Shown here piece after piece: positions 24,664 through 35,053 of a stretch of DNA of 64,000 nt (the first letter of the stretch is position 1; each line of letters begins with the position of its first letter). The notes below the pieces were generated by a model, which searched no databases, had not been told where the DNA came from, and saw nothing but the letters and a program-made list of their open reading frames with translations. Origin of the DNA: Catenulispora acidiphila DSM 44928 (GTDB taxonomy: Bacteria; Actinomycetota; Actinomycetes; Streptomycetales; Catenulisporaceae); the NCBI RefSeq assembly GCF_000024025.1, contig NC_013131.1:3720001-3784000 (forward strand), written 5' to 3'. Position numbers and translations under genes: made by a program.

Positions 24664-27600
24664 ATGCGTCACGGAACACTCATGGCCGGTTCGCCGGCCA
24701 CGGCCCGGCGATGGCGCCGGAGCGCGATCGGACTGGTCCTCGCGGCCATGACGGCCGCGCTGATACCGCTGTTGCCCGCTCAGGCGGCGCACGCCGCGGG
24801 CAGCAATCTGGCGCTGGGCAAGGCGGTCTCCGTCTCCAGCTCGAACTCGCCCTACGTCGGGTCCAACCTCACCGACGGGAACCAGAGCTCGTACTGGGAG
24901 GGCACCAACGGCGCGTTCCCGCAGTGGGCGCAGGTCGACCTCGGTGCCGCGACGTCGGTCAACCAGGTCGTGCTGAAGCTCCCGAGCTCCTGGGGCGCGC
25001 GCACCGAAACGCTGTCGGTCCAGGGCAGCACGGACAACTCCACCTTCTCCACGATCGTCGCCTCGGCCGCGTACTCCTTCGACCCGACCGCCAACAGCGA
25101 CACCGTGACGATCAGCTTCGGCGCGACGAGCGCCCGGTACGTGCGGGTGAACATCACCGCCAACTCCGGCTGGAGCGCCGCGCAGCTCTCGGAGTTCGAG
25201 GTCTACGGCAACACCGCCTCGGCCACGAACCTGGCGCTGGGCAAGACGATGTCGGCCAGCGGCACCAGCCAGAACTACGTTCCGGCCAACGCCAACGACA
25301 GCAACGCCAGCACCTACTGGGAGAGCGCGGACAACGCCCTCCCGCAGTGGCTCCAGGTCGACCTCGGCGCCTCGGTGCAGGTCAACAAGGTCGTGCTGAA
25401 GCTCCCGCCGGCCACCTCGTGGGCCACGCGGACCCAGACGCTGGCCGTGCAGGGCAGCACCAACGGGTCCAGCTTCAGTGACATCGTCGCCTCCGCCGGG
25501 TACACGTTCGACCCGAACGCCAACGGCAACACCGTGACGATCAGCTTCACCGCCACGACCACCCGCTACGTCCGGCTGAACATCACCGCCAACACCGGGT
25601 GGCCGGCCGGGCAGATCGGCGAGTTCGAGGTCTACGGCCCCTCTGGCGGCGACACCACCCCGCCGAGCACGCCGGGCACCCTGGCCTACACCCAGAACGC
25701 CTCCGGCGCGGTCGCCCTGACCTGGGGCGCCAGCACCGACAACGTGGCGGTCACCGGGTATGACGTGTACGCCAACAACGTGCTGCTGACCTCGGTCCCG
25801 GCCACCGCGCTGACCTACACCGACAACCCGCCGGCCACCGAGACCGTCACGTACTACGTGCGCGCGCACGACGCGGCGGGCAACCAGTCGGGCAACAGCA
25901 ACAGCGTGACCCGCACCGGCGCCACCGGCGGGGACACCACCGCGCCGACCGCGCCGACCAACCTGGCCTTCACCCAGCCGGCCTCCGGCCAGGTGAAGCT
26001 GACCTGGGCGGCGAGCAGCGACAACGTCGGGGTCACCGGCTACGACGTCTTCCGCAACAACGCGAAGGTCACCACGGTCTCCGGCAGCACCCTGACGTAC
26101 ACCGACGCGGTCGCGGACACCCTGACCGTCTCGTACTACGTCCAGGCGCACGACGCGGCCGGCAACGAGTCCACCGCGTCGAACACCGTGACCCGCACCG
26201 GCTCCGGCGGCACCCAGACCAACCTGGCGCTGAACAAGCCGATCGACGGTACGGCGAACACCTTCACCTTCGCCCCGGCGAACGCCAACGACGGTGACGT
26301 GACCACGTACTTCGAGGGTGCGTCCTACCCGTCGAACCTGACGGTGCACCTGGGCGCGAACGCCGACATCTCCTCGGTCGTGGTGAAGCTGAACCCGGCC
26401 GGCGCCTGGTCGGCGCGGACCCAGACCATCGCGGTCCTGGGCCGGGAGCAGAGCGCGACGACGTTCAGCACGATCGCCGCGGCGAAGTCCTACTCCTTCG
26501 ACCCGAACAGCAACCAGAACACGGTCACCATCCCGGTCAGCGCGCGCGTCGCGGACGTCGAGCTGTCCATCACCAGCAACAGCGGGGCGCCGGGCGGGCA
26601 GACCGCTGAGTTCCAGGTCTTCGGCACTCCGTCGCCGAACCCGGACCTGACCCCGACCAGCTCGTCCTGGACACCGTCCAAGCCGATCGAGACCGACACC
26701 GTCACCGCCTCCGCGGTGATCTCCAACGCCGGCACCGCGGCCTCGGTCGCCACCGACGTCAACTTCTACCTGGGCACCAACAAGGTCGGCTCGACGACCG
26801 TCGGCGCGCTGGCGCCCGGCGCCACCGCGACCGTCACGGCGCCGATCGGCACCCTGACCGCCGGCAGCTACCAGCTCACCACCAAGGTCGACGAGTCGAA
26901 GAAGAACTTCGAGACGCAGGCCAACCAGAGCTACACCAACCCGGCGAGCCTGGTCGTCGCCCCGGTGCAGTCCGCCGACCTGGTCGGCACGCTGTCCTGG
27001 ACGCCGCCGAACCCGTCGAACGGCAACACGGTGACCTTCACCGCCTCGGTGAAGAACCAGGGCACGATGGCCACCACCAGCGGCTCGCACGGCATCACGG
27101 TCACCCTGCAGGACCAGAACAACGCGACCGTGGCCACCCTGACCGGCTCGGTCAGCGGCGTGATCGCCGCCGGCGCCACCGCGGCACCGGTGACCCTGGG
27201 CACGTGGACCGCCGCGAACGGCAAGTACAACGCGCACATGGTGCTCGCCACCGACGCGAACGAGCTGCCGATCAAGGTCCCGCACCTGACCAGCGACACC
27301 CCGCTGTTCGTGGGCCAGGGCGCGAACATGCCCTACGACACCTACAAGAGCACCGCCGGCACCCTCGGCGGCTCCGCGGCGGTCGTCGGTCCGAACCGCA
27401 CCATCGGCGACATCGCCGGCGAGGCCACCGGCCGCACCGCGGTCACGCTGAACAACACCGGCGACTCGGTGAGCTGGACCTCGCGGGAGTCGACGAACAC
27501 CTTCGTGCTGCGCTACTCCATCCCGGACGCCTCGGGCGGCGGCGGCATCAACGCCACCCTCGACCTGTACGCGAACGGCACGCTGGTGAAGCCGCTGAGC

Positions 27601-29010
27601 CTAACCTCGCACTACGCGTGGCTCTACGGCGCGGAGACCGGTCCCGGGGACTCCCCGAGCGCCGGCTCGCCGCGGCACATCTACGACGAGGCCAGCTTCC
27701 TGCTGGCCAACTCCTACCCGACCGGCACCGTGTTCCAGCTGAAGAAGGACAGCACGAACACCTCGCAGTACGCGATCGACTTCATGAACCTGGAGCAGAC
27801 CGCGCCCACCGCGAACCCGGACCCGGCGCACCTGCTCGTCCCCGCCGGCTTCGCCCAGCAGGACGTGCAGAACGCCATCGACACGGTCCGCCAGGACACG
27901 ACGGGCAAGTACACCGGCGTGTACCTGCCGGCCGGCCAGTACACCCTGTCCGGACGGCTGACCATCTACGGCAAGGCGATCAAGATCGTCGGCGCGGGTG
28001 TCTGGTACACCCAGTTCGTCGCCCCCCAGGGCCAGACGAACACCGACACCGGCTGGGACGTGCAGTCCACAGCCAGCGGGTCCTCGTTCAGCGGCTTCGC
28101 GTGGTTCGGCAACTACACCACGCGCATCGACGGACCGGGCCACACCTTCCAGCTCACCAACGTGGCGAACCTGTCGATCGACAACGTCTGGATCGAGCAC
28201 AACGTGGTGGGCGTGTGGGGTCTGACCTCGGTGACGAACTCCTCGTTCACCAACATGCGCATCCGCGACACCCTGGCTGACGGCATCAACCTCACCAACG
28301 GCAGCCAGAACAACATGATCTCCAACGACGAGGCGCGGACCACCGGCGACGACAGCTTCGCGCTGTTCGCCGCCCAGGACAGCTGCAGCGGCTGCAAGGA
28401 GATCAACAACACCATCCAGAACGTGACCTCCATCGCCCCCTGGCGGGCGGCGGGTGTCGCGATCTACGGCGGCGGCGCGAACACGGTCCAGAACTTCACC
28501 GTCTCGGACACGCTCTGCTACCCGGGCCTGACCATCAGCTCGCTGAACTTCGGATTCGCCTTCGAAGGCTTCGAAGCCGCTCCCCAGACCACCACGATCC
28601 AGAACTTCTCGCTGGCCCGTGACGGTGGACACTTCTGGGGCGGTCAGGCCTTCGGAGCGGTCTGGGCGTTCTCGGCGACCAACCCCTTCCAGGGCATCCG
28701 CGTGAACAGCGGGTCGATCACCGACCCGACGTACACCGGGATCATGTTCCAGACGGACTACGTGGGCAACACCGCGCAGTACCCGTTCAAGGACACCACG
28801 TTCACGGACATGACGATCACCGGCGCCCACGCCAACAACGACGGGATCGGCAACGGCAAGTCCGGATTCGGCATCTGGGCCAACCCGCTGCCGGAGCCCG
28901 GGCAGGGGCCGGCAGTCGGCTCGGCGACCTTCACCCACCTGACGGAGAGCAACAACGACGTCAACATCGAGAACACGACCAGCACGATGACCATCACGGT
29001 GAATCCGTAG
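24664..29010 (+). CDS. secreted modular GH87 alpha-1,3-glucanase (mycodextranase type)
   Basis: A 1448-residue secreted enzyme. In order: signal peptide (about 1-45, A-Q-A-A-H-A-A), two discoidin/F5-8C domains (about 46-185, 188-325; both start N-L-A-L-G-K), two fibronectin III domains (about 330-515), a third discoidin-like domain, two CARDB-type domains (about 665-865) and a C-terminal right-handed beta-helix catalytic domain (about 890-1448). That domain has D1206 in A-D-G-I-N and D1229-D1230 in T-G-D-D-S, the three Asp spacing of GH87 alpha-1,3-glucanases. Substrate: alpha-1,3-glucan of fungal walls or mutan; the discoidin domains should bind it. GAGGAAG before 24664 decides the start over 24580, which lies in a hairpin. 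Confidence 0.87.
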   Translation: MRHGTLMAGSPATARRWRRSAIGLVLAAMTAALIPLLPAQAAHAAGSNLALGKAVSVSSSNSPYVGSNLTDGNQSSYWEGTNGAFPQWAQVDLGAATSVNQVVLKLPSSWGARTETLSVQGSTDNSTFSTIVASAAYSFDPTANSDTVTISFGATSARYVRVNITANSGWSAAQLSEFEVYGNTASATNLALGKTMSASGTSQNYVPANANDSNASTYWESADNALPQWLQVDLGASVQVNKVVLKLPPATSWATRTQTLAVQGSTNGSSFSDIVASAGYTFDPNANGNTVTISFTATTTRYVRLNITANTGWPAGQIGEFEVYGPSGGDTTPPSTPGTLAYTQNASGAVALTWGASTDNVAVTGYDVYANNVLLTSVPATALTYTDNPPATETVTYYVRAHDAAGNQSGNSNSVTRTGATGGDTTAPTAPTNLAFTQPASGQVKLTWAASSDNVGVTGYDVFRNNAKVTTVSGSTLTYTDAVADTLTVSYYVQAHDAAGNESTASNTVTRTGSGGTQTNLALNKPIDGTANTFTFAPANANDGDVTTYFEGASYPSNLTVHLGANADISSVVVKLNPAGAWSARTQTIAVLGREQSATTFSTIAAAKSYSFDPNSNQNTVTIPVSARVADVELSITSNSGAPGGQTAEFQVFGTPSPNPDLTPTSSSWTPSKPIETDTVTASAVISNAGTAASVATDVNFYLGTNKVGSTTVGALAPGATATVTAPIGTLTAGSYQLTTKVDESKKNFETQANQSYTNPASLVVAPVQSADLVGTLSWTPPNPSNGNTVTFTASVKNQGTMATTSGSHGITVTLQDQNNATVATLTGSVSGVIAAGATAAPVTLGTWTAANGKYNAHMVLATDANELPIKVPHLTSDTPLFVGQGANMPYDTYKSTAGTLGGSAAVVGPNRTIGDIAGEATGRTAVTLNNTGDSVSWTSRESTNTFVLRYSIPDASGGGGINATLDLYANGTLVKPLSLTSHYAWLYGAETGPGDSPSAGSPRHIYDEASFLLANSYPTGTVFQLKKDSTNTSQYAIDFMNLEQTAPTANPDPAHLLVPAGFAQQDVQNAIDTVRQDTTGKYTGVYLPAGQYTLSGRLTIYGKAIKIVGAGVWYTQFVAPQGQTNTDTGWDVQSTASGSSFSGFAWFGNYTTRIDGPGHTFQLTNVANLSIDNVWIEHNVVGVWGLTSVTNSSFTNMRIRDTLADGINLTNGSQNNMISNDEARTTGDDSFALFAAQDSCSGCKEINNTIQNVTSIAPWRAAGVAIYGGGANTVQNFTVSDTLCYPGLTISSLNFGFAFEGFEAAPQTTTIQNFSLARDGGHFWGGQAFGAVWAFSATNPFQGIRVNSGSITDPTYTGIMFQTDYVGNTAQYPFKDTTFTDMTITGAHANNDGIGNGKSGFGIWANPLPEPGQGPAVGSATFTHLTESNNDVNIENTTSTMTITVNP

Positions 29011-29038
29011 CCGAGCGGTAGTCCTCACCGGTTAGCCG

Positions 29039-29074
29039 GAGCGGGCCGTCTTCCTTCGGGGAGGCGGCCCGCTC
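29039..29074. terminator. intrinsic terminator after the GH87 gene
   Basis: Inverted repeat of a GAGCGGGCC/GGCCCGCTC core with a partly paired TTCG loop region, followed by TTGCTTGCTT. Confidence 0.65.
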
Positions 29075-29119
29075 TTGCTTGCTTGGGGGCGATGCGTTTG
29101 GCCGGGGCGATGCGCTTGG

Positions 29120-29926
29120 TCAGCGGGCGATGAGCGCGGCGCCGAGAAACCGGATCGCATCTCGCGTGCGGGCGTCTGCTGCTGGCCCGACGTGTCCCGC
29201 GCCCTCGACGAGACGGAACTCATGGATGATGTCCAGCTCCTCCAAGACTTGGTGCAGATACTCCGCGCCCTCGTGCAGGAGAAACTCATCGGCGGCTCCG
29301 CAATCGACCAGGATCGGTAGAGCGCGGGAGCGGATCCGGTCGGCGTTGCGGCGTGCTCTGCCGTGGACAGAGTTGCCGACGTACGTGTCGGGGTCGTTTG
29401 ATCCGTGGGCCATGGCGCGGTGCAGATCACCCAGGACGGACGGGATGTTCGCCTCGGGCACGGATTCCGGTGTCTCACCGGGGAACACGGCCGGCGAGAC
29501 GGCAGCGACCGCGGTGAAGCGGTCCGGGTCGCAGAAGGCTGTTTTGAGGACACCGTAGCCGCCCATCGAGGCGCCGATGAGGGCGGTAGCGGTGAACGGA
29601 CCGCGGGTCGCCGCGAGGTGTTCGGGGAACTCGTCGCTGACCAACGTCTCCCAGGCGGCTCCGTCGGGCCAGTCGATATAGAAGCCTTCTGCAGTGGGAG
29701 TGCTTGGGCAAGCGATGACGGCGCGCGGGAACCCGCCTTGTTCGAAGACCTCCTCGTAGAGCGGCTTGGCGGCCTCCAGAGACGCCGATGACGACATCGC
29801 GCCATGGAGGTGCACGACCAGCGGGAGTTGCTCGCCCTGCTTCCAGTCCGGCGGGAGCAGGACACGGTAGTCGACGTCGCCTCCGACCGACTTCGCCGGG
29901 AAGCTCGCCTGAATAATTTCCATCAT
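29120..29926 (-). CDS. alpha/beta-hydrolase, esterase D-like
   Basis: A 268-residue serine hydrolase. L-V-V-H-L-H-G-A-M forms the oxyanion hole, Ser120 lies in the nucleophile elbow I-G-A-S-M-G-G-Y-G, and the acid and base are likely the Asp of L-V-D-C-G-A-A-D-E and the His of E-G-A-G-H-V. It resembles esterase D/S-formylglutathione hydrolase and feruloyl-esterase-like proteins; no signal peptide is visible, so a cytoplasmic esterase is expected. Its start codon lies only 15 bases from that of the divergent TetR gene. The first Met of the M-M-E-I-I start is used. Confidence 0.8.
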   Translation of the reverse strand: MMEIIQASFPAKSVGGDVDYRVLLPPDWKQGEQLPLVVHLHGAMSSSASLEAAKPLYEEVFEQGGFPRAVIACPSTPTAEGFYIDWPDGAAWETLVSDEFPEHLAATRGPFTATALIGASMGGYGVLKTAFCDPDRFTAVAAVSPAVFPGETPESVPEANIPSVLGDLHRAMAHGSNDPDTYVGNSVHGRARRNADRIRSRALPILVDCGAADEFLLHEGAEYLHQVLEELDIIHEFRLVEGAGHVGPAADARTRDAIRFLGAALIAR

Positions 29927-29952
29927 GGTAAAGTTTCTATCATGGTAAGCAA
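29921..29952. promoter_or_regulatory. shared start/operator region of esterase and TetR genes
   Basis: Direct repeats ATCATGGTAA at 29922-29931 and 29940-29949, 18 bases apart, include both start regions. TAAAGT at 29929-29934 lies seven bases before the TetR ATG, the place of a -10 box for a leaderless mRNA. Confidence 0.4.
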
Positions 29953-30556
29953 CGGTCTCCGCGAGCGCAAACGAGCCGCGACCCGGCAGCGCGTCTCCGA
30001 CTGCGCGACCCGGCTCTTCGAACGCGACGGCTTCGAAAACGTCACGCTGGCGCAGGTCGCGGAGGCGGCGGACGTCTCGGTGAAGACGGTGACCAACTAC
30101 TTCGGGGCGAAGGAGGATCTGTTCTTCGACGCCGAGCCGGCCATCTTGGAGGCTCTGGTCGACGCGCTGCGCGAGCGTGCCGCGGCGTCGCCGACCAGCG
30201 CGCTGCGGCCGCTGGTCCTCGACGGTCCGGTGCTCACCGCTCCGCGTCCGTGGGCCGAGGTCGACGCCGTTTCGTGGGACGGGATGCGGATCTGGAGCCG
30301 GTGCGAGCACGACTCGCCGACGCTGCGGACACGGCGTGCGGCGATTCTTCAGTCGTGGTCGGATCCGCTGGCGGCAGCCGGGGGATCGGTGCCGTGGGCG
30401 GCTTTGATGGTCGGGGCTCTGATACTCCGCCACGATCTGCTGCAGAAGGGCTTGCTCGAGGGCGCGGCGCCCGCCGAGGTCGAACGGCGGGTCAAAGATG
30501 GGGTCGGGCAGGCGCTCGACGCCCTGGAGCGGGGGTTCGGACAGGTCGGGGATTGA
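29942..30556 (+). CDS. TetR-family transcriptional regulator
   Basis: A 204-residue repressor-type protein. The N-terminal helix-turn-helix is classical: R-K-R-A-A-T-R-Q-R-V-S-D-C-A-T-R-L-F, F-E-N-V-T-L-A-Q-V-A-E-A-A-D-V-S-V-K-T-V-T-N-Y-F (about 8-55). The C-terminal part is a helical ligand-binding and dimerisation domain. It is divergent from an esterase gene with start codons 15 bases apart and likely represses it and itself; the ligand may be the ester substrate or product. This pairing is inferred from layout. Confidence 0.88.
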   Translation: MVSNGLRERKRAATRQRVSDCATRLFERDGFENVTLAQVAEAADVSVKTVTNYFGAKEDLFFDAEPAILEALVDALRERAAASPTSALRPLVLDGPVLTAPRPWAEVDAVSWDGMRIWSRCEHDSPTLRTRRAAILQSWSDPLAAAGGSVPWAALMVGALILRHDLLQKGLLEGAAPAEVERRVKDGVGQALDALERGFGQVGD

Positions 30557-30590
30557 GCTCGTTTGAGGTTGAGCTCACCGGGCGCTGAGG

Positions 30591-30938
30591 CTATTCAGCC
30601 GGATCGGCATCGGGTTCGGCGTCGGAGACCGGATCCACCTCGGGAAACAGGCTCCTGATACCGGCGAGGTCCAACACCCGCAGTACCGGGTCCGACGGCG
30701 CCGCCAGCACCACGCTGTGGCCGGTTTCGTCGGCCCGCTGCTTGGTGTGCACCAGGACGCGAAGGCCCATGGAGTCCAGGAAAGTGATGCCCGAGCAGTC
30801 GATGACCAGATCGGTCGAGCCGTCCCACGCCTGCTCGACCTCGGCCTCGAACCGGGTGTGCGCGGCGAGGTCCACGTCGCCGGCGACCGCGAGCACCACA
30901 CGGCCCGCGACCTGCCTCGCGGTACAAGAGAACTCCAT
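30591..30938 (-). CDS. STAS-domain anti-anti-sigma factor
   Basis: A 115-residue RsbV/SpoIIAA-type protein. The core is L-A-V-A-G-D-V-D-L, L-V-I-D-C-S-G-I-T-F-L-D-S-M-G-L-R, where Ser56 is the expected phosphorylation site, and the C-terminus is acidic. When unphosphorylated it should bind the anti-sigma kinase and free the sigma factor. It is divergent from the RsbW-like and SigB-like genes that begin 367 bases away, so all parts of a partner switch are together. No strong match to a SigB promoter is seen on its own side. Confidence 0.88.
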   Translation of the reverse strand: MEFSCTARQVAGRVVLAVAGDVDLAAHTRFEAEVEQAWDGSTDLVIDCSGITFLDSMGLRVLVHTKQRADETGHSVVLAAPSDPVLRVLDLAGIRSLFPEVDPVSDAEPDADPAE

Positions 30939-31191
30939 GGCCGGCTCCTAGTGTTCGATCCGTTCGGCATCCGGCCACCGACGGCGGCGGACACCAGGTC
31001 TCGGCGTTCGCGGTGACTCTACCAACAGATGTTTGAATGATTTCCCGGACGCTTTTTTGGGCTGTTCCGGGGTGTGGCGGTGGGAGTTGTGAGCCAGGGC
31101 CGGGAGTGGCCGGGTCTGTCCGGACCGCACCGGCGGCACCCCAAATGCCCCCCGCCACATGGCTGACCGCGTCGCGTACTGACAACGCACC

Positions 31192-31216
31192 GTTTATCGC
31201 GGCGTGCCCGGGGTAC
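31192..31216 (+). promoter_or_regulatory. SigB/SigF-type promoter of the anti-sigma/sigma operon
   Basis: GTTT at 31192-31195, a 15-base spacer and GGGTAC at 31211-31216, the closest consensus match in the window, 90 bases before the anti-sigma ATG. It implies autoregulation. The remainder of the 367-base gap 30939-31305 shows nothing else I can support. Confidence 0.6.
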
Positions 31217-31305
31217 GGCGGGCCAGCGAGCGGACAGACCGGTGGGCACTCACCTGCCGGGTGGAACGGCAGCCGCCCGCGATCGAGACCCGTCGGAGAG
31301 CGAAC

Positions 31306-31761
31306 ATGGATCCAGAAGTACAGTCCGGACGGACATCCCCCGTGGCTGAGGCCGCGGTGGAGACCGAGGCGGAGACCGTGGTGATCCAGGTACCGGCTGA
31401 CGCTGACTACTTGCCCATCATCCGCTCGGCCAGCGCGCACGTCGCGACGAAGGTCGGGTGCACGCTGTCGGAGGTCGCCGATCTGCGCCTGGCCGTCGAC
31501 GAGGCCTGTGGCCTTCTCCTGCGGCACACGATCAGAGACCGGCAGTCCCTCACCGGCGCCGGAGACCTGGTGTGCCGCTTCGTCCTCGACGAGGTGGCGC
31601 TGCGCGTGGTGCTGAGTCGTCAGGCGCGTAACGCCGCGCCGCCGCAGAGCGATGAGTTCGGGTGGACGATCTTGTCCGCGCTGGTGGACGACATTTTGTG
31701 GCGGGTGGACGGTCCGACGGTGCATGTGGAGATTTTGAAGCGTCGTACGGGCGGGAAGTGA
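31306..31761 (+). CDS. RsbW/SpoIIAB-like anti-sigma factor (HATPase_c_2)
   Basis: A 151-residue GHKL-type ATP-binding protein with V-I-Q-V-P-A-D-A-D-Y-L-P-I-I-R-S-A, L-R-L-A-V-D-E-A-C-G-L-L-L (N-box region, where E-A-x-x-N is usual and the Asn position is changed) and a C-terminal I-L-S-A-L-V-D-D strand. In partner switching such a protein binds the sigma factor or phosphorylates the STAS antagonist. GGAG lies a few bases before the ATG. Its stop is three bases before the sigma gene start, so the two are coupled. The weak N box leaves kinase activity open. Confidence 0.82.
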   Translation: MDPEVQSGRTSPVAEAAVETEAETVVIQVPADADYLPIIRSASAHVATKVGCTLSEVADLRLAVDEACGLLLRHTIRDRQSLTGAGDLVCRFVLDEVALRVVLSRQARNAAPPQSDEFGWTILSALVDDILWRVDGPTVHVEILKRRTGGK

Positions 31762-31764
31762 TCT

Positions 31765-32553
31765 GTGAACACGCCTGCCGAATCGGGGGATTATGCCCGT
31801 GAGCGCGCCGCGGCCAGAGCCGCGTTGGTGCGTTTGCGTCGGATGGCTCCTGATGATGCCGAATATGAGGGGCTGCGCGAGTTTGTCATCGGGGAGTACA
31901 TGTCCTATGCCCGGTATGTAGCCGGCCGGTTCCGCCAGCGCGGGGAGTCCCAAGCCGATCTGGAGCAGGTCGCCTATCTGGGGCTGGTCAAAGCGGTCGA
32001 CAACTTCGACCCGGACTATGGTGCGGCTTTTTTGACGTATGCCACGCCGATGATCGCCGGGGAGGTGCGGCGTCATTTCCGGGACACCACCTGGGATGTG
32101 CATGTTCCGCGTCGGGTGCAGGAGAACGCGCTGGCGGTGCGGGCCGCGGAGCGGGAGCTGACGCAGCAGTTGGGGCACGCCCCGAGTGCGGCGCAGATCG
32201 CCGAGCGGCTGGATCTGTCGGCCGATGAGGTGGCCGAGGCATACGAGGCCAGCGCCGCGCATCACACCGCTTCGCTGGACGTGCCAGTGGCGATGGCCGA
32301 CGGTGACGGCGCGAGCATGGGTGAGTTGATGGGCGACGACGACCCCGGATATGACTTGGTGGTGGATCGGGAGGCGCTCAAGCCGCTGCTGGCCGAATTG
32401 AGTCCCCGCGACAAGCGGATCCTGCTGATGAAGTTCTTCCGCAACATGTCCCAAGCCCAGATCGGCGCCGAACTCGGCGTCTCCCAGATGCAGGTCTCCC
32501 GCCTGCTCTCGCAGATCCTCGGACGGCTGCGCGACCAAGTCGGCGCCGGATAA
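31765..32553 (+). CDS. SigB/SigF-family stress sigma factor
   Basis: A 262-residue group 3 sigma factor with regions 2, 3 and 4: Y-A-R-Y-V-A-G-R-F and D-L-E-Q-V-A-Y-L-G-L-V-K-A-V-D-N-F-D-P (region 2), V-P-R-R-V-Q-E-N (region 3), and L-S-P-R-D-K-R-I-L-L-M-K-F-F, M-S-Q-A-Q-I-G-A-E-L-G-V-S-Q-M-Q-V-S-R-L-L (region 4). It is expected to recognise GTTT-N14-16-GGGTAT, a motif found before this operon and before several other genes in the window. It starts with GTG. Confidence 0.9.
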   Translation: MNTPAESGDYARERAAARAALVRLRRMAPDDAEYEGLREFVIGEYMSYARYVAGRFRQRGESQADLEQVAYLGLVKAVDNFDPDYGAAFLTYATPMIAGEVRRHFRDTTWDVHVPRRVQENALAVRAAERELTQQLGHAPSAAQIAERLDLSADEVAEAYEASAAHHTASLDVPVAMADGDGASMGELMGDDDPGYDLVVDREALKPLLAELSPRDKRILLMKFFRNMSQAQIGAELGVSQMQVSRLLSQILGRLRDQVGAG

Positions 32554-32576
32554 CAGGAAGCGGAGAGGAGTAACTG

Positions 32577-33959
<1,383 letters not shown>

Positions 33960-34022
33960 AGCGATGAGAACGGCGACGACTGAAGGCATGCAGGCACGGA
34001 CCGAGACGAAGGAGGTCGCCAC

Positions 34023-34286
34023 ATGAGTACGAGTACGCACATCGAAATCACCGTCGGCGCGGCTGTCCGAGGCGATGAAGGGTTCGTCGGCGAAGTGGAA
34101 CAGATCGTCCTGGACCCCTCCGGGCAGTTCGCGAAGCGGATCTCCATCCGGCCGCGCCATGAAGGCGGTACGGCCCGGCTGATTCCGGCGGCGCTGCTGA
34201 AGGCGGGCCCGGACGGCGGGATGCGGCTGCCCCGCACCCTCGCGGGCTTCGAAGAGTTCCCGCCGGCAGACGGGCGCGACCGGTGA
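34023..34286 (+). CDS. PRC-barrel-like small protein
   Basis: An 87-residue protein with I-T-V-G-A-A-V-R-G-D-E-G-F-V-G-E-V-E-Q-I-V-L-D-P, the strand-turn-strand pattern of PRC-barrel domains, and A-R-L-I-P-A-A-L-L in the second half. Such proteins are frequent beside actinobacterial stress genes. GAAGGAGG lies before the ATG. It overlaps the next gene by GTGA. Function unknown. Confidence 0.7.
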   Translation: MSTSTHIEITVGAAVRGDEGFVGEVEQIVLDPSGQFAKRISIRPRHEGGTARLIPAALLKAGPDGGMRLPRTLAGFEEFPPADGRDR

Positions 34287-35053
34287 CCGCTCGGGCGTCG
34301 GTGCGCCGACGCGTCCACGAGCGGCTCGGCGCGCGCCTGGGACTGACGCTTTTCGTCGCCGTCCCGGCCGCTGCGGCAGCCGGCCTTATTGCGGTAGCAG
34401 TGGAGAGCGCCTGGGATCCCTTCCGCAGGCTTGATCAGCACACTGCTTCCTACCTCCACGACCACACGATGGGCCATCCAGACGTCATCAAGACCCTGCT
34501 GCGCGTGTCGGACATCGGCGGTCCGACTCCCTCGCGCGTCCTGGTCGGCGTCGTCGCCGTCGCGCTGTGGCTGCGCGGGGCGCGCCGGCTGGCGGTGTGG
34601 GCGGCCTCCACGATGGTCGCCGGCGCCGTCCTGGACATCGGGCTGAAGACCCTGGTCGACCGGACCCGGCCGCACCTGCCGAACCCCTTCGCCCACGCCC
34701 CCGGCGCGTCCTTCCCCTCCGGGCACGCCATGACCTCGGCGCTGGCCTGCGGGATCGTGCTGCTGCTGGTGCTGCCGCTGGTGGGCCGGGCGGGCACGAT
34801 CGCGGCGTGGACGATCGCGGTGCTGATCGTGGTCGCGGTCGGCTACAGCCGGGTGGCGCTCGGCGTGCACTGGGTCACCGACGTGGTCGGCGCCTGGCTG
34901 CTGGCGATCGCGCTGTTGGCGGCGTCGGTCTCGGCGTTCCAGACCTGGCGCGTCGAGCACGGGCTGCGGCGGGCGCGGCCGACGACCGAGGGCGTGGAGC
35001 CCGAGGAGCCCGAGGAAATCCTGTCCGCCGAGCACCGGGGGAGCACCTCATGA
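34283..35053 (+). CDS. PAP2-family membrane phosphatase
   Basis: A 256-residue, six-helix membrane protein of the type 2 phosphatidic-acid phosphatase family. The three catalytic motifs are intact: K-T-L-V-D-R-T-R-P, F-P-S-G-H-A-M, and S-R-V-A-L-G-V-H-W-V-T-D. The active site should face outward and hydrolyse lipid phosphates, for instance phosphatidylglycerol phosphate, phosphatidic acid or undecaprenyl diphosphate. GTG start, overlapping the PRC-barrel gene by four bases and the next PAP2 gene by four bases. Confidence 0.88.
   Translation: MTARASVRRRVHERLGARLGLTLFVAVPAAAAAGLIAVAVESAWDPFRRLDQHTASYLHDHTMGHPDVIKTLLRVSDIGGPTPSRVLVGVVAVALWLRGARRLAVWAASTMVAGAVLDIGLKTLVDRTRPHLPNPFAHAPGASFPSGHAMTSALACGIVLLLVLPLVGRAGTIAAWTIAVLIVVAVGYSRVALGVHWVTDVVGAWLLAIALLAASVSAFQTWRVEHGLRRARPTTEGVEPEEPEEILSAEHRGSTS

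Noticed and set aside
24502-27285. A 927-codon open frame on the minus strand opposite the GH87 gene
   Set aside because: Arg/Gly/Val-rich antisense frame without motifs; the plus-strand product has recognisable domains throughout.
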